Shown here: positions 8,061 through 15,787 of the stretch, one piece after another
Layout of the letters: each line of letters opens with the position of its first letter
Numbering within the stretch: position 1 is the stretch's first letter
Source: Sphaerisporangium rubeum
GTDB lineage: Bacteria; Actinomycetota; Actinomycetes; Streptosporangiales; Streptosporangiaceae
Assembly (NCBI RefSeq): GCF_014207705.1
Contig: NZ_JACHIU010000001.1
Span: 6,688,501 to 6,752,500 of the forward strand
Direction: 5' to 3'
DNA: 64,000 bases
Notes under the pieces: model-generated
What the model was told of the DNA's origin: nothing
The model's database searches: none
Seen by the model: the letters and a program-made list of their open reading frames with translations, nothing else
Position numbers and translations under genes: made by a program

Positions 8061-9326
8061 TCATCCGGTGATGATGGCGATGCCGGGGAACGCGGTGGTC
8101 GCGTTGCTCCACGGCGAGTAGTACATGCGCCAGGCGCAGGTACGGCCGCTGGTGACGTAACCGGTGCAGGCGACGGCCGTGCTGGTGTCGATGGCCGTGT
8201 TCACACCCGCGGCGTACACCTGGAGGGTGTTGGAGGGGTTGACGACCTCCACGGAGCCGCCGCTGTCGCCCTGGCCGACGGCGTTGGTGTGCGCCTGCTG
8301 CTCGGCCTGGACGGTGCCGGAGATGATGTAGCCGACGTTGATGTTGACGCCGACCGCGGTGACCTTGATGTTGCAGTTGGTGCCGGAGTAGGCGCCGGAG
8401 GTGCAGATGAACATGCCGACGGTCGAGCCGATGGTGCCGATCACGGGGTTGCTGAACTCCGTGGCGACGCTGCCGACCGGGTTGTTGAAGACGCGGCCGG
8501 CGGCGCTGGTGCCGATGAGCAGCACGTCACGGCCGTTGTTGTCCTGCGTGATGGAGCCGATGGTCTGGCCGGTCGGGTCCGTGGCGGTCTGACCCACGTC
8601 GCCGCAGTGCCCGGCGGAGAGCATCTTCTGCACGCCGCCGTAGGTCACGGCGAAGCCGGTCGAGCAGCCGCCGCCGGTGCTGGTGTTGCGCCACGCGCCG
8701 CCACCCCACCACGGCGGGGAGTCGTCCCAGCGGGAGGCCAGCTCGGGCTTGGCGCCGTACTCGAGGGTGACCGGCACCGACGCGCCGGCGATCGCCGAGC
8801 GGGCCGCGCCGAGCACGGCGGTGGAGGCCTTCAGGCCGGAGCCGTCCTGCAGCGGCGCGGTCGAGGTGAGCGTGGCGCTGTTGGCGCGGATGAGGCGGTC
8901 GGCCTCGCGCTCCAGCTCACGCGCGGAGTACTGCGCGGGCAGCACGCTGATCGACACGTCGCGGCGGAGCTGGCCCACCAGGTCGTTTATCGCCTTGGAA
9001 GGCTTGCCCTTCCAGTACACCCGCAGTTCACGGTTCTCCGGCGCCGCGATGATGCCGGCGTAGCCGCCGCCGTTCTTCGCGGCGGCGGTGATCCGGTCGG
9101 CGGCGGTGGTCAGCTTCTGCTGGAACAGCAGGAGGTCCTTCCAGGAGGCGAAGCCACCCGGAACGGCACCGGTGTGCTCGACGGCACCGGTGGTGCTCGG
9201 CTTGACCGGGTCCGGCGCGGTGGCGGCCTGTGCGGTGCCGACGCCGGCGACGGCGATCGCGATTCCCATGCTCACCGCGAGGTGACGGAACCGACGGCTC
9301 TTGAGAGTGCTGGGGGGGTTGTTCAC
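8061..9326 (-). CDS. Secreted trypsin-like (S1, streptogrisin-type) serine protease, paralogue
   Basis: A 421-residue paralogue of the downstream protease with the same layout: signal peptide to about residue 35 (VGTAQA-AT), a 150-residue pro-region and an S1 domain. The triad is His in LSAGHC (about 239), Asp in GRDVL (about 266) and Ser in GQGDSGGS (about 354). GTG 9326 has AGGAGG 9 bases upstream. It differs from its neighbour around the S1 pocket and in the pro-region, and it has its own terminator, so the two are probably transcribed separately. The pair looks like a local duplication that has since diverged. Confidence 0.9.
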   Translation of the reverse strand: MNNPPSTLKSRRFRHLAVSMGIAIAVAGVGTAQAATAPDPVKPSTTGAVEHTGAVPGGFASWKDLLLFQQKLTTAADRITAAAKNGGGYAGIIAAPENRELRVYWKGKPSKAINDLVGQLRRDVSISVLPAQYSARELEREADRLIRANSATLTSTAPLQDGSGLKASTAVLGAARSAIAGASVPVTLEYGAKPELASRWDDSPPWWGGGAWRNTSTGGGCSTGFAVTYGGVQKMLSAGHCGDVGQTATDPTGQTIGSITQDNNGRDVLLIGTSAAGRVFNNPVGSVATEFSNPVIGTIGSTVGMFICTSGAYSGTNCNIKVTAVGVNINVGYIISGTVQAEQQAHTNAVGQGDSGGSVEVVNPSNTLQVYAAGVNTAIDTSTAVACTGYVTSGRTCAWRMYYSPWSNATTAFPGIAIITG

Positions 9327-9716
9327 CGTTGTGATCCTCCTTGGGGAATTACGGTGATTCACCCCGGTATTGCATGCGAGTCACGCCGTCCGATCAATAC
9401 CTTGACCTGCTTCGTCAGAGATGATAACTGCCATTAGTTTTCATCCACATGGCCCTGTTCTGGTCAGACGCTTATCGCGGCAAAAAAACCGGATCTTTGC
9501 CGCAAGCTGGGACTCCCATTCGCGGCAGCCTGAAAATCCCGATACGGACACCGGCCGGACGCTGTCCGCATCCGGACAGCCCTGAGGCGTGCCGCCATGC
9601 CACGCGTAGATCGGAATATCCGCAGGCCAGGGGCACCGGGCCCGCCGGCCAGGGACCCATGCGGCCATCCCCAGGGACGGCCGCACAGGTGGTCAAGGGC
9701 TCCTGCGGCGGCCCGC
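9327..9716. other. Intergenic region with two hairpins, no gene seen
   Basis: Short reading frames here have no ribosome sites or family features. Two perfect inverted repeats are visible: GCGGCAAA/TTTGCCGC at 9477-9503, and GCTGTCCG-CATC-CGGACAGC at 9561-9580. The part near 9327-9450 should hold the promoter of the protease gene at 8061. The hairpins lie beyond it, in the tail of the hydrolase gene at 9717. Confidence 0.5.
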
Positions 9717-10691
9717 TCAGCCGGTGAGGACGCGGGTCTCGCCGATGGCGAGGTCCCACAGATCGGCGGACGCGCGGCCCGCCGCCGTCCACGCCTCACG
9801 CGCCTCGCGGACCGGCGCCATGAGGGGTTCACCCGACAGCACGAACGTCCCCCAGTGCATCGTGGCCATCCGCCGGGCCCCCACGTCCTGACAGGCCTGT
9901 ACGGCCTCGGCGGGGTCGACGTGCGTGACGTGCATGAAGGACCGCGGCTCGTACGCGCCGACCGGCATCAGGGCCAGGTCGATGCCGGGGTAGCGGTCCC
10001 CGATCTGCTTGAACCGATCACCGTACGCGGTGTCGCCGGCGAAGTAGACCCGCTGGTGCGGCGAGGTCAGCACCCAGCCACCCCACAGGCTGCGGCAGGT
10101 GTCCCGCAGGCCGCGGCGGCTCCAGTGATGGGACGGCACGAAGTCGAAGGAGACCTCGCCGATGCTCGCGCTCTCGAACCAGTCCAGCTCGGTGACGTCG
10201 GTGAAGCCACGGCGGGTGAACCAGCGTCCGAGGTTGGCCGGCACGAACATCGGAGTGTGGCGCGGCAGGCGCCTGATCGTCGGCGCGTCCAGGTGGTCGT
10301 AGTGGTTGTGGCTGATCACGACGGCGTCCACGGGAGGCAGGTCGCTCCAGGCCAGCCCCGGCGGGGTGAGCCGCTGCCGCACGCCGGGGATCTTCCTCGA
10401 CCAGACGGGGTCGGTGAGCACGGTGAGCCCGCCGATGCGCAGCACGTACGTCGCGTGCCCCACCCAGGTCGCGGCGGTGTCCCGTGGCCCCACCGGCGGC
10501 AGTCCGGCCCGCATCACGGGGATCTGGTCGGCGTCACCGATGTCGGGTCGCAGGCCCCCGTGCCAGGTCACGCTCAGCACTTCGCGGAAGTCGGGAAGCG
10601 GGCACGTCAGGCGGTCCTTGAAGCCGGCGGGCCAGGTGCGTGTGCGTGGCGGAGTGGAAGGGGAGATCTCAGGGCTGACGGTCTGCGACAT
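9717..10691 (-). CDS. MBL-fold metal-dependent hydrolase (UlaG/NAPE-PLD-like)
   Basis: A 324-residue metallo-beta-lactamase-fold hydrolase. The metal-binding motif HNHYDHLD is near residue 145, with further ligands in FAGDTAYG, HVDPAEA and MHWGTF. The layout matches the UlaG / N-acyl-phosphatidylethanolamine phospholipase D-like branch (L-ascorbate-6-phosphate lactonase family), in which substrates vary widely. ATG 10691 has an AGGAGG site. There is no signal peptide, so it is cytoplasmic. It stands alone, transcribed away from a region with no obvious partner, so the substrate is not predictable. Confidence 0.85.
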   Translation of the reverse strand: MSQTVSPEISPSTPPRTRTWPAGFKDRLTCPLPDFREVLSVTWHGGLRPDIGDADQIPVMRAGLPPVGPRDTAATWVGHATYVLRIGGLTVLTDPVWSRKIPGVRQRLTPPGLAWSDLPPVDAVVISHNHYDHLDAPTIRRLPRHTPMFVPANLGRWFTRRGFTDVTELDWFESASIGEVSFDFVPSHHWSRRGLRDTCRSLWGGWVLTSPHQRVYFAGDTAYGDRFKQIGDRYPGIDLALMPVGAYEPRSFMHVTHVDPAEAVQACQDVGARRMATMHWGTFVLSGEPLMAPVREAREAWTAAGRASADLWDLAIGETRVLTG

Positions 10692-10867
10692 ACGACCCCT
10701 CCTGTTCGTGCCAGGCCAGGTGCGAGTCACGCGGCGAATGAGGCGATCAGACTCTGGATCTGATAATTACCCGTGGACGGAAAACATGCGTCAACCGTCC
10801 GATGTATCCGGCATGTACTTCCTGAAGTGGAGGACTCCCCCGATCGGAGTAGGTATGCCCAGTTTTC

Positions 10868-11293
10868 CTACTCCAGGGTGCCTCGTCGCCATCGCGAAGG
10901 GTGCCGCGGGTAGCCCCCGTCGTCCAGGTCGGCCAGACGTTCGAACACGTTCCACGCGGCGGGATGTCCGCTCAGGGCCCACGAAAGCACCACCGCGAGC
11001 CCGTACAGCGGCAGCATCGGCAGGCCGACGCAGAAGGCGTACTGCGTGGCGTGCCGGGACTCGTGCCGCAGCAAGGCCCCGGTCAGGTGGCCCTCGGGGT
11101 AGGCGGTCAGCACGACGTTCCCCACCGTGAAGGCACCCGCGACCGGGAAGCGCAGGCGGTAACCGTGCGCGTACAGCAGGCCGTACTCGCCGCGGCGGAC
11201 GGTGGCCCCGCCGACCAGCGCGATCACCACGCCGAGCGGCGTGGAGAGGTTGACGTAGTTGATCACCTGCCGAGCCCGATGCCGCCGGTGCAT
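10868..11293 (-). CDS. Small membrane protein with an HExxH motif
   Basis: A 141-residue protein that I cannot assign to a named family. It has a hydrophobic segment at about residues 10-28 and another at about 93-112. Just before the second is LLRHESRHATQY, whose HESRH matches the zinc-peptidase pattern HExxH. The segments FTVGNVVL and PLYGLA are well formed and probably conserved. ATG 11293 is chosen because the longer frame overlaps the flavin reductase gene; its ribosome site is weak. It may be a membrane-embedded metallopeptidase or only resemble one. It lies 38 bp downstream of the flavin reductase gene on the same strand. Confidence 0.6.
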   Translation of the reverse strand: MHRRHRARQVINYVNLSTPLGVVIALVGGATVRRGEYGLLYAHGYRLRFPVAGAFTVGNVVLTAYPEGHLTGALLRHESRHATQYAFCVGLPMLPLYGLAVVLSWALSGHPAAWNVFERLADLDDGGYPRHPSRWRRGTLE

Positions 11294-11331
11294 GTCTCGA
11301 TTGTCACCCGCCGGAGGCGTCCCGTCACCCC

Positions 11332-11895
11332 TCACGGCCCCGGGTCGGGCGGCGTACCGGGAGGCGCACCAGGAGCGAGGTGACGGTAGTGGGCCTTGTG
11401 GTAGATCAACGGCTCGGCCTCGCGGGGCAGCCCCGCGCTGACGACCTCGCCGATGATGATCGAATGGTCCCCGCCGTCGTGCACGGCCGTGGTCCTGCAC
11501 TCCAGGGTGGCGATCGCGGAGTCGAACAGCGCCAGCCCGAGCGTCCCCCGCCGGTGGGCCCAGCGGTCGAGCTGTCCCTCAAGGATCCGGCCGCGGGTGG
11601 CGAACGCGCGGGACGCCTCCTCGCCGTCCTCGCCGAGCACCGACACCCCCCACTCGCCGGCCGCGATGACCGCGCTGTGGAACCTCGCGACCTTCTCCAC
11701 GCAGATCAGCACGAGCAGCGGGTCGAGCGACACCGAGGTGAAGGCGTTGACCGTCATCGCGTGGTCCACGCCGTCGCCATGGGTGGTGACGATCGCGATG
11801 CCCGTCGCGAACCGTCCGGCCACCGTCCGGAACAGCTCCTGGGTCACCTTTTTGTCCACAGATCGCACGGCTGTCAGCTTAAGCGGACCGACCAT
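11332..11895 (-). CDS. Flavin reductase-like (FMN-binding split barrel) protein
   Basis: A 187-residue flavin reductase family protein. Such enzymes reduce FMN or FAD with NAD(P)H, often to supply a two-component monooxygenase. Typical segments are visible: FATGIAIVTT near the start, MTVNAFTSVSLDP for flavin binding, and the closing HHSxxxGEV-like stretch (DHSIIIGEV). No monooxygenase partner lies nearby. The start is uncertain: ATG 11895 overlaps the preceding gene by 17 bases, while in-frame GTGs at 11868 and 11859 would remove the overlap. None has a strong ribosome site. The overlap and shared strand suggest one transcript with the genes upstream (mshB and the membrane protein). Confidence 0.85.
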   Translation of the reverse strand: MVGPLKLTAVRSVDKKVTQELFRTVAGRFATGIAIVTTHGDGVDHAMTVNAFTSVSLDPLLVLICVEKVARFHSAVIAAGEWGVSVLGEDGEEASRAFATRGRILEGQLDRWAHRRGTLGLALFDSAIATLECRTTAVHDGGDHSIIIGEVVSAGLPREAEPLIYHKAHYRHLAPGAPPGTPPDPGP

Positions 11896-12346
11896 CCGGG
11901 AAGTTGACCGGGTGCTTGCTCGGGTAACTCCCCTGGTGGAGCAGCCACGACCCCGACGACGGGATCAGCAGCACCGCCGCCACCAGCGCCAGGGCCCCCG
12001 CCGCCAGATACCAGTACCCCGCCGGGTTGGCCGCGATCACCAGATCGCCCTCGGGCCGCTGCACCGAGAACAGCAGCGCCACCAGCATCCACCCCATGCC
12101 AGGCACGAACGCGCCGAGCTTGGACGACATCAGCCGCCCCGCGCCGTAGAGCAGGCCGAACAGCACCACGCACAGGCCGATCGGGACAAGAGGCACCAGC
12201 GGGACGGAACCGCCGCGGTCCCAGGAATGCTCGAGGCCGGCGACGGCGCCGAAGACCACGCCGAGGACGAAGAGCACGGCGTACGCCAGGCCGCCGACCA
12301 AGGCGGAGACCACCGGGTGACCCCGGCCGGCCTGCTCTTCCTCCAT
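11879..12346 (-). CDS. DUF6113-like integral membrane protein
   Basis: A 155-residue protein with four hydrophobic segments (about 13-36, 49-69, 84-95 and 112-130) and short polar ends. It resembles the uncharacterised actinobacterial DUF6113 family, which I recall as often lying beside mycothiol genes. Here it follows mshB by 11 bp on the same strand, so the two are almost certainly co-transcribed. No function is known. The family name is from memory and moderately certain; the membrane topology is visible. Confidence 0.7.
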   Translation of the reverse strand: MEEEQAGRGHPVVSALVGGLAYAVLFVLGVVFGAVAGLEHSWDRGGSVPLVPLVPIGLCVVLFGLLYGAGRLMSSKLGAFVPGMGWMLVALLFSVQRPEGDLVIAANPAGYWYLAAGALALVAAVLLIPSSGSWLLHQGSYPSKHPVNFPDGRSA

Positions 12347-12357
12347 GGGTCAGAAGG

Positions 12358-13266
12358 CTATCCGATGCCCGCGAAGAGATCGTCTTCACGGTCGAAGGGC
12401 TCGCCGAGCCCCCACTCCTCCGGCGGCATCTGCCGTCCCGCCGGCCCGCGCTCCCCCGCGACCAGCCGGAAGTGCTCCACGCCGAGGCCGTCGGTGCCGA
12501 ACCGGTCCGCCATCACGAACCACGGCATGTCCGCGGCGATCTGGGAACGGTGGGCCCGCAGCGCGTCCAGCTTGGCCGCGCCGTACGGCCGCGCGTCGAT
12601 CACCGTGGTGATCTCGGCGTCCTCGGACCCGAACGGCAGGTCGTCGATGCTGTCCTCAGTGAAGAAGTCGAAGTCGGTACCGCGCATCTGCTGCGCGATG
12701 CGCCGCATGCCGGACTTGGCCATCGCGATGAAGTAGAACTTGGCGACCTGCCACGGCTCCCCCGTGCCGTGGGACGGGTCCCCCGACAACTCGTAGGCGC
12801 GCCACGCCACCCGGTACGCCTGGATGTGGTCGGGGTGACCGTAGAAGCCGTTCTCGTCGTAGGTCACGATGACCTGCGGCCGCACCTCACGGATGATCGT
12901 GACCAGTTCCGCCGCCGCCTCGTCGAGGTCGGCACGCCAGAAACACCGGGGGTCGTCGTTGGTGGGCTCCCCCATCATGCCGGAGTCGCGCCAGCGTCCC
13001 GGCCCGCCGAGGAAACGGTGGTCGTCCACACCGAGGGCCTTGCACGCGGCCTCCAGCTCCTCGATGCGGTGCTCACCGAGCCGGTCCTCCCGGCTGGACG
13101 CCAGGTGCGCGAGGTCCGGCACCACGATCTCCCCCTCCTCACCGAGTGTGCAGGTCACCAGGGTCACGTGCGCGCCTTCAGCGGCGTATTTGGCCATCGT
13201 CGCGGCGGTGCTCGACGACTCGTCGTCGGGGTGTGCGTGGACGAGAAGCAAACGGCGATCAGTCAT
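12358..13266 (-). CDS. mshB: N-acetyl-glucosaminyl-inositol deacetylase (mycothiol biosynthesis)
   Basis: MshB removes the acetyl group from GlcNAc-inositol, the second dedicated step in making mycothiol, the main low-molecular-weight thiol of actinomycetes. The protein has 302 residues, close to the usual 303. The zinc ligands His12 and Asp15 lie in AHPDDE and His147 lies in YGHPDH. The segment [11 protein letters not shown] is characteristic of MshB. The paralogous amidase Mca is the main alternative but differs in that segment. The start ATG 13266 faces the divergent S9 peptidase gene across 69 bp. It heads a probable three- or four-gene run with the membrane protein and flavin reductase. 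Confidence 0.9.
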   Translation of the reverse strand: MTDRRLLLVHAHPDDESSSTAATMAKYAAEGAHVTLVTCTLGEEGEIVVPDLAHLASSREDRLGEHRIEELEAACKALGVDDHRFLGGPGRWRDSGMMGEPTNDDPRCFWRADLDEAAAELVTIIREVRPQVIVTYDENGFYGHPDHIQAYRVAWRAYELSGDPSHGTGEPWQVAKFYFIAMAKSGMRRIAQQMRGTDFDFFTEDSIDDLPFGSEDAEITTVIDARPYGAAKLDALRAHRSQIAADMPWFVMADRFGTDGLGVEHFRLVAGERGPAGRQMPPEEWGLGEPFDREDDLFAGIG

Positions 13267-13335
13267 TCCCCGAGACTACGTCCGCCTGTCCACAGGCCGC
13301 GTGGCCCTCTTGCGACGGGCTGGCAGGATGTGGGC

Positions 13336-15402
13336 ATGAGTGAGAGCTTCCCGCGCATGTACGCACGCACCCGTCGTTTCACCCTCGGCGTGCCGAGGGG
13401 CTTCACCGTCGCGCCGCACGGCGAGCGCGCCACCTTCCTGCGCAGCCGGTCCGGCACCGACGCCGTGACCCTGCTGTGGGAGCTCGACCTCGGGTCGGGT
13501 GAGGAGCGGCTGCTCGTGGACCCCGCCGAGCTCGGCCCCGCCGACGAGGACCTTCCCCCTGAGGAGCGGGCCCGCCGCGAGCGTGCCAGGGAGTCGGCCG
13601 GCGGAGTGGTGGCGTACGACGCCGACGCCGCGCTGACCACGATCGTCTTCGCGCTGTCCGGCGCGCTGTACGTGCTGGACGTCGCCGCCGCGCGCACACG
13701 CGCGCTCACCACCCCCGGCCCGGTGATCGACCCCCGCGTCTCCCCCGACGGCACCCGCGTGGCGTACGTCAGCGGCGGCGCGCTGCGCGTGCAGGAGCTC
13801 GCCACCGGCGAGGACCGCGCGCTGGCCGAACCCGAGGCCGGCGGCGTGACGTACGGCCTGGCCGAGTTCATCGCCGCCGAGGAGCTGGAGCGCCTGCGCG
13901 GCCACTGGTGGTCACCGGACGGCACGGCGCTGCTGGTGGAGCGGGCCGACGAGTCCCCGGTGAACCGCTGGCACATCGCCGACCCCGCCAACCCCGACCG
14001 CACCCCGGCCACGGTCGCGTACCCGGCCGCCGGCACCCCCAACGCCGTGGTGGAGCTGTTCGTGCTCGGCGTCGACGGCTCGCGCGTGCCGGTGCCGTTC
14101 GACGAGGAGTACCTCGTGTCGGCGGTCTGGGACCGCCACGGCCCCCTCATCGTCACCCTGTCCCGCGACCAGCGCACCATGCGCCTGCTCGCCGTGGACC
14201 CCGCGACCGGCGCCACCACCGAGGTCCGCACCGACACCGACCCCGCCTGGGTGGACGTCGTCCCCGGCGTGCCGGCCCGGCTGTCCGGCGGCGAACTGGT
14301 GTGGACGGCCGTGGACGGCGACGCGCGGCGCCTGCTCGTGGACGGCGGCGCGGTCACCCCGCCGGAGCTCCAGGTGCGCGAGGTGCTCGGCGTGCACGAC
14401 GGCACGGTGCTGTTCCGCGCGAGCACCGACCCGGCCGAGGCCCACCTGTGGACGTGGTCGTCCGGCACGCTCACCCCGCTCACCGCCGACACCCCCGGCG
14501 TGCACCACGGCCGGCTGAGCAACGGCGTGCTCGTCCAGCTCGGCCAGACCCTCGACTCCCCCACCACCACCGTGCGCGTGGTGAGCGGCGAGCACCGCCG
14601 CACCGTGCGGTCCCTCACCGAGCCGCCGCGGCTCGAACCACGCGTGTCGCTGGTGCGCACCGGCAGCCGCGAGCTGACCACCGCGGTGCTGCTGCCGAGC
14701 GGCCACGTGCCGGGCTCCGCGCGGCTGCCGGTCCTCATGGACCCCTACGGCGGCCCGCACGCGCAGCGCGCCGTCGCCGCCGGCCGGGCCTACCTGGAGC
14801 CGCAGTGGCTCGCCGACCAGGGCTTCGCCGTCGTCGTCGCCGACGGCCGCGGCACCCCGGGCCGCGGCCCCGCGTTCGAGCGCGAAGTGCTCGACGACCT
14901 CGCCACCCCGGCCCTTGAGGACCAGGTGGACGCGCTGCACGGCGCCGCGCGCCTCCACCCCGACGACCTCGACCTGACGCGGGTCGCCATCAGGGGCTGG
15001 TCGTTCGGCGGTTACCTCGCCGCGCTGGCCGTGCTGCGCCGTCCCGACGTCTTCCACGCCGCCATCGCCGGGGCCCCCGTCACCGACTGGCGCCTGTACG
15101 ACACCGCCTACACCGAGCGTTACCTCGGCGACCCCGGTGCGCGGCCCGACGTGTACGAGCGGTCCTCCCTGCTGGCCGACGCCGAGAAGCTCGAACGTCC
15201 CCTGCTGCTCATCCACGGCCTCGCCGACGACAACGTCGTGGCGGCGCACACCCTGCGCCTGTCGTCGGCTCTGCTGGCCGCCGGCCGTCCCCACACCGTG
15301 CTGCCGCTGTCCGGCGTGACGCACATGACGCCGCAGGAGGTCGTGGCGGAGAACCTGCTGCTTCTCCAGGTCGACTTCCTGAAGAAGGCACTGCGGGCCT
15401 GA
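13336..15402 (+). CDS. S9 family peptidase (dipeptidyl peptidase IV-like)
   Basis: A 688-residue serine peptidase of the prolyl oligopeptidase clan. The N-terminal two-thirds is a beta-propeller-like domain of the DPP-IV type, and the C-terminal third an alpha/beta hydrolase. Catalytic residues are Ser556 in GWSFGGYL, Asp near 631 in LADDNVV and His near 663 in GVTHMTP. The segment AEFIAAEELER matches the paired glutamates that bind the substrate amino terminus in DPP-IV enzymes, which supports dipeptide release from the N-terminus. There is no signal peptide, so it acts on cytoplasmic peptides. ATG 13336 is the start; the frame stays open far upstream but runs antisense through mshB. A strong terminator follows. 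Confidence 0.9.
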   Translation: MSESFPRMYARTRRFTLGVPRGFTVAPHGERATFLRSRSGTDAVTLLWELDLGSGEERLLVDPAELGPADEDLPPEERARRERARESAGGVVAYDADAALTTIVFALSGALYVLDVAAARTRALTTPGPVIDPRVSPDGTRVAYVSGGALRVQELATGEDRALAEPEAGGVTYGLAEFIAAEELERLRGHWWSPDGTALLVERADESPVNRWHIADPANPDRTPATVAYPAAGTPNAVVELFVLGVDGSRVPVPFDEEYLVSAVWDRHGPLIVTLSRDQRTMRLLAVDPATGATTEVRTDTDPAWVDVVPGVPARLSGGELVWTAVDGDARRLLVDGGAVTPPELQVREVLGVHDGTVLFRASTDPAEAHLWTWSSGTLTPLTADTPGVHHGRLSNGVLVQLGQTLDSPTTTVRVVSGEHRRTVRSLTEPPRLEPRVSLVRTGSRELTTAVLLPSGHVPGSARLPVLMDPYGGPHAQRAVAAGRAYLEPQWLADQGFAVVVADGRGTPGRGPAFEREVLDDLATPALEDQVDALHGAARLHPDDLDLTRVAIRGWSFGGYLAALAVLRRPDVFHAAIAGAPVTDWRLYDTAYTERYLGDPGARPDVYERSSLLADAEKLERPLLLIHGLADDNVVAAHTLRLSSALLAAGRPHTVLPLSGVTHMTPQEVVAENLLLLQVDFLKKALRA

Positions 15403-15415
15403 CCCACGCACATCG

Positions 15416-15449
15416 AAAGACCCCGCCGCGGCGGGGTCTTTCCTTTTCC
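15416..15449 (+). terminator. Intrinsic terminator of the S9 peptidase gene
   Basis: AAAGACCCCGCC and GGCGGGGTCTTT form a perfect 12-pair stem around GC, followed by CCTTTTCC. It begins 14 bases past the stop codon. Confidence 0.9.
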
Positions 15450-15548
15450 GAAATATTCCGCACGGCGACATCTGACACGCGGATCGTAGCGCCTGTGCCT
15501 CACAGCCGCACTCCGCAGGATTTCATCGATCCTGATTCGCCGGATTCA

Positions 15549-15578
15549 TTGACGGCGGATAATCCTTTGCCCTCTAAT
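15549..15578 (+). promoter_or_regulatory. Candidate promoter with no gene downstream
   Basis: TTGACG at 15549-15554 and TCTAAT at 15573-15578, 18 bases apart, in a relatively AT-rich stretch. A start near 15585 is predicted. No convincing reading frame follows before the terminator at 15739. Confidence 0.45.
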
Positions 15579-15584
15579 AGACGT

Positions 15585-15787
15585 TCTCCGAATGTGCACC
15601 GCACCAGGTGCGGAGGGAGAATAGAACGGCACGGGCCAACCGCACAGGCACCGGCCGAGGCCGAATTCGCAGGACCCCGGTAAGGGGCCGACCGAATTCA
15701 CGGCGGCAGGGGAAACCCGGCCGCCACCTGAAAGAGCCGGCCCGTCCTCGTTCCGATGCAGCGCGGAACGGGGACGGGCCTTCTTTT
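15585..15787 (+). ncRNA. Candidate small RNA of about 200 nt
   Basis: A promoter-like pair at 15549-15578 is followed, about 150 bases after the predicted start, by a strong hairpin with a U-rich tail on the same strand. No gene lies between. The segment opens with a perfect palindrome, CCGCACC-A-GGTGCGG (15599-15613), which would fold near the 5' end. Short frames here have no ribosome site. The 3' end abuts the stop codon of the ABC transporter gene on the other strand, so overlap with that mRNA is possible. This is inference from promoter and terminator alone. Confidence 0.35.
15739..15787 (+). terminator. Strong hairpin with U-rich tail, possibly bidirectional
   Basis: The arms 15739-15754 and 15765-15780 pair over 16 positions with one G-U wobble, with a 10-base loop, followed on the plus strand by TTCTTTT. 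On the minus strand it begins 6 bases past the ABC transporter stop and is followed by CTCTTTC, so it may serve both directions. Confidence 0.75.

Noticed and set aside
9441-9716. Short frames between the second protease and the MBL hydrolase
   Set aside because: Overlapping on both strands without ribosome sites; hairpins in the same DNA make coding unlikely.
12472-13335. Long in-frame upstream extension of the S9 peptidase reading frame
   Set aside because: It runs antisense through mshB, has low-complexity Arg/Val/Gly translation and no family pattern. ATG 13336 begins the conserved protein.
15495-15683. 62-codon plus-strand frame in the peptidase-ABC gap
   Set aside because: No ribosome site, no family pattern and no homology-like features; the stretch is better explained as the candidate small RNA and control DNA.
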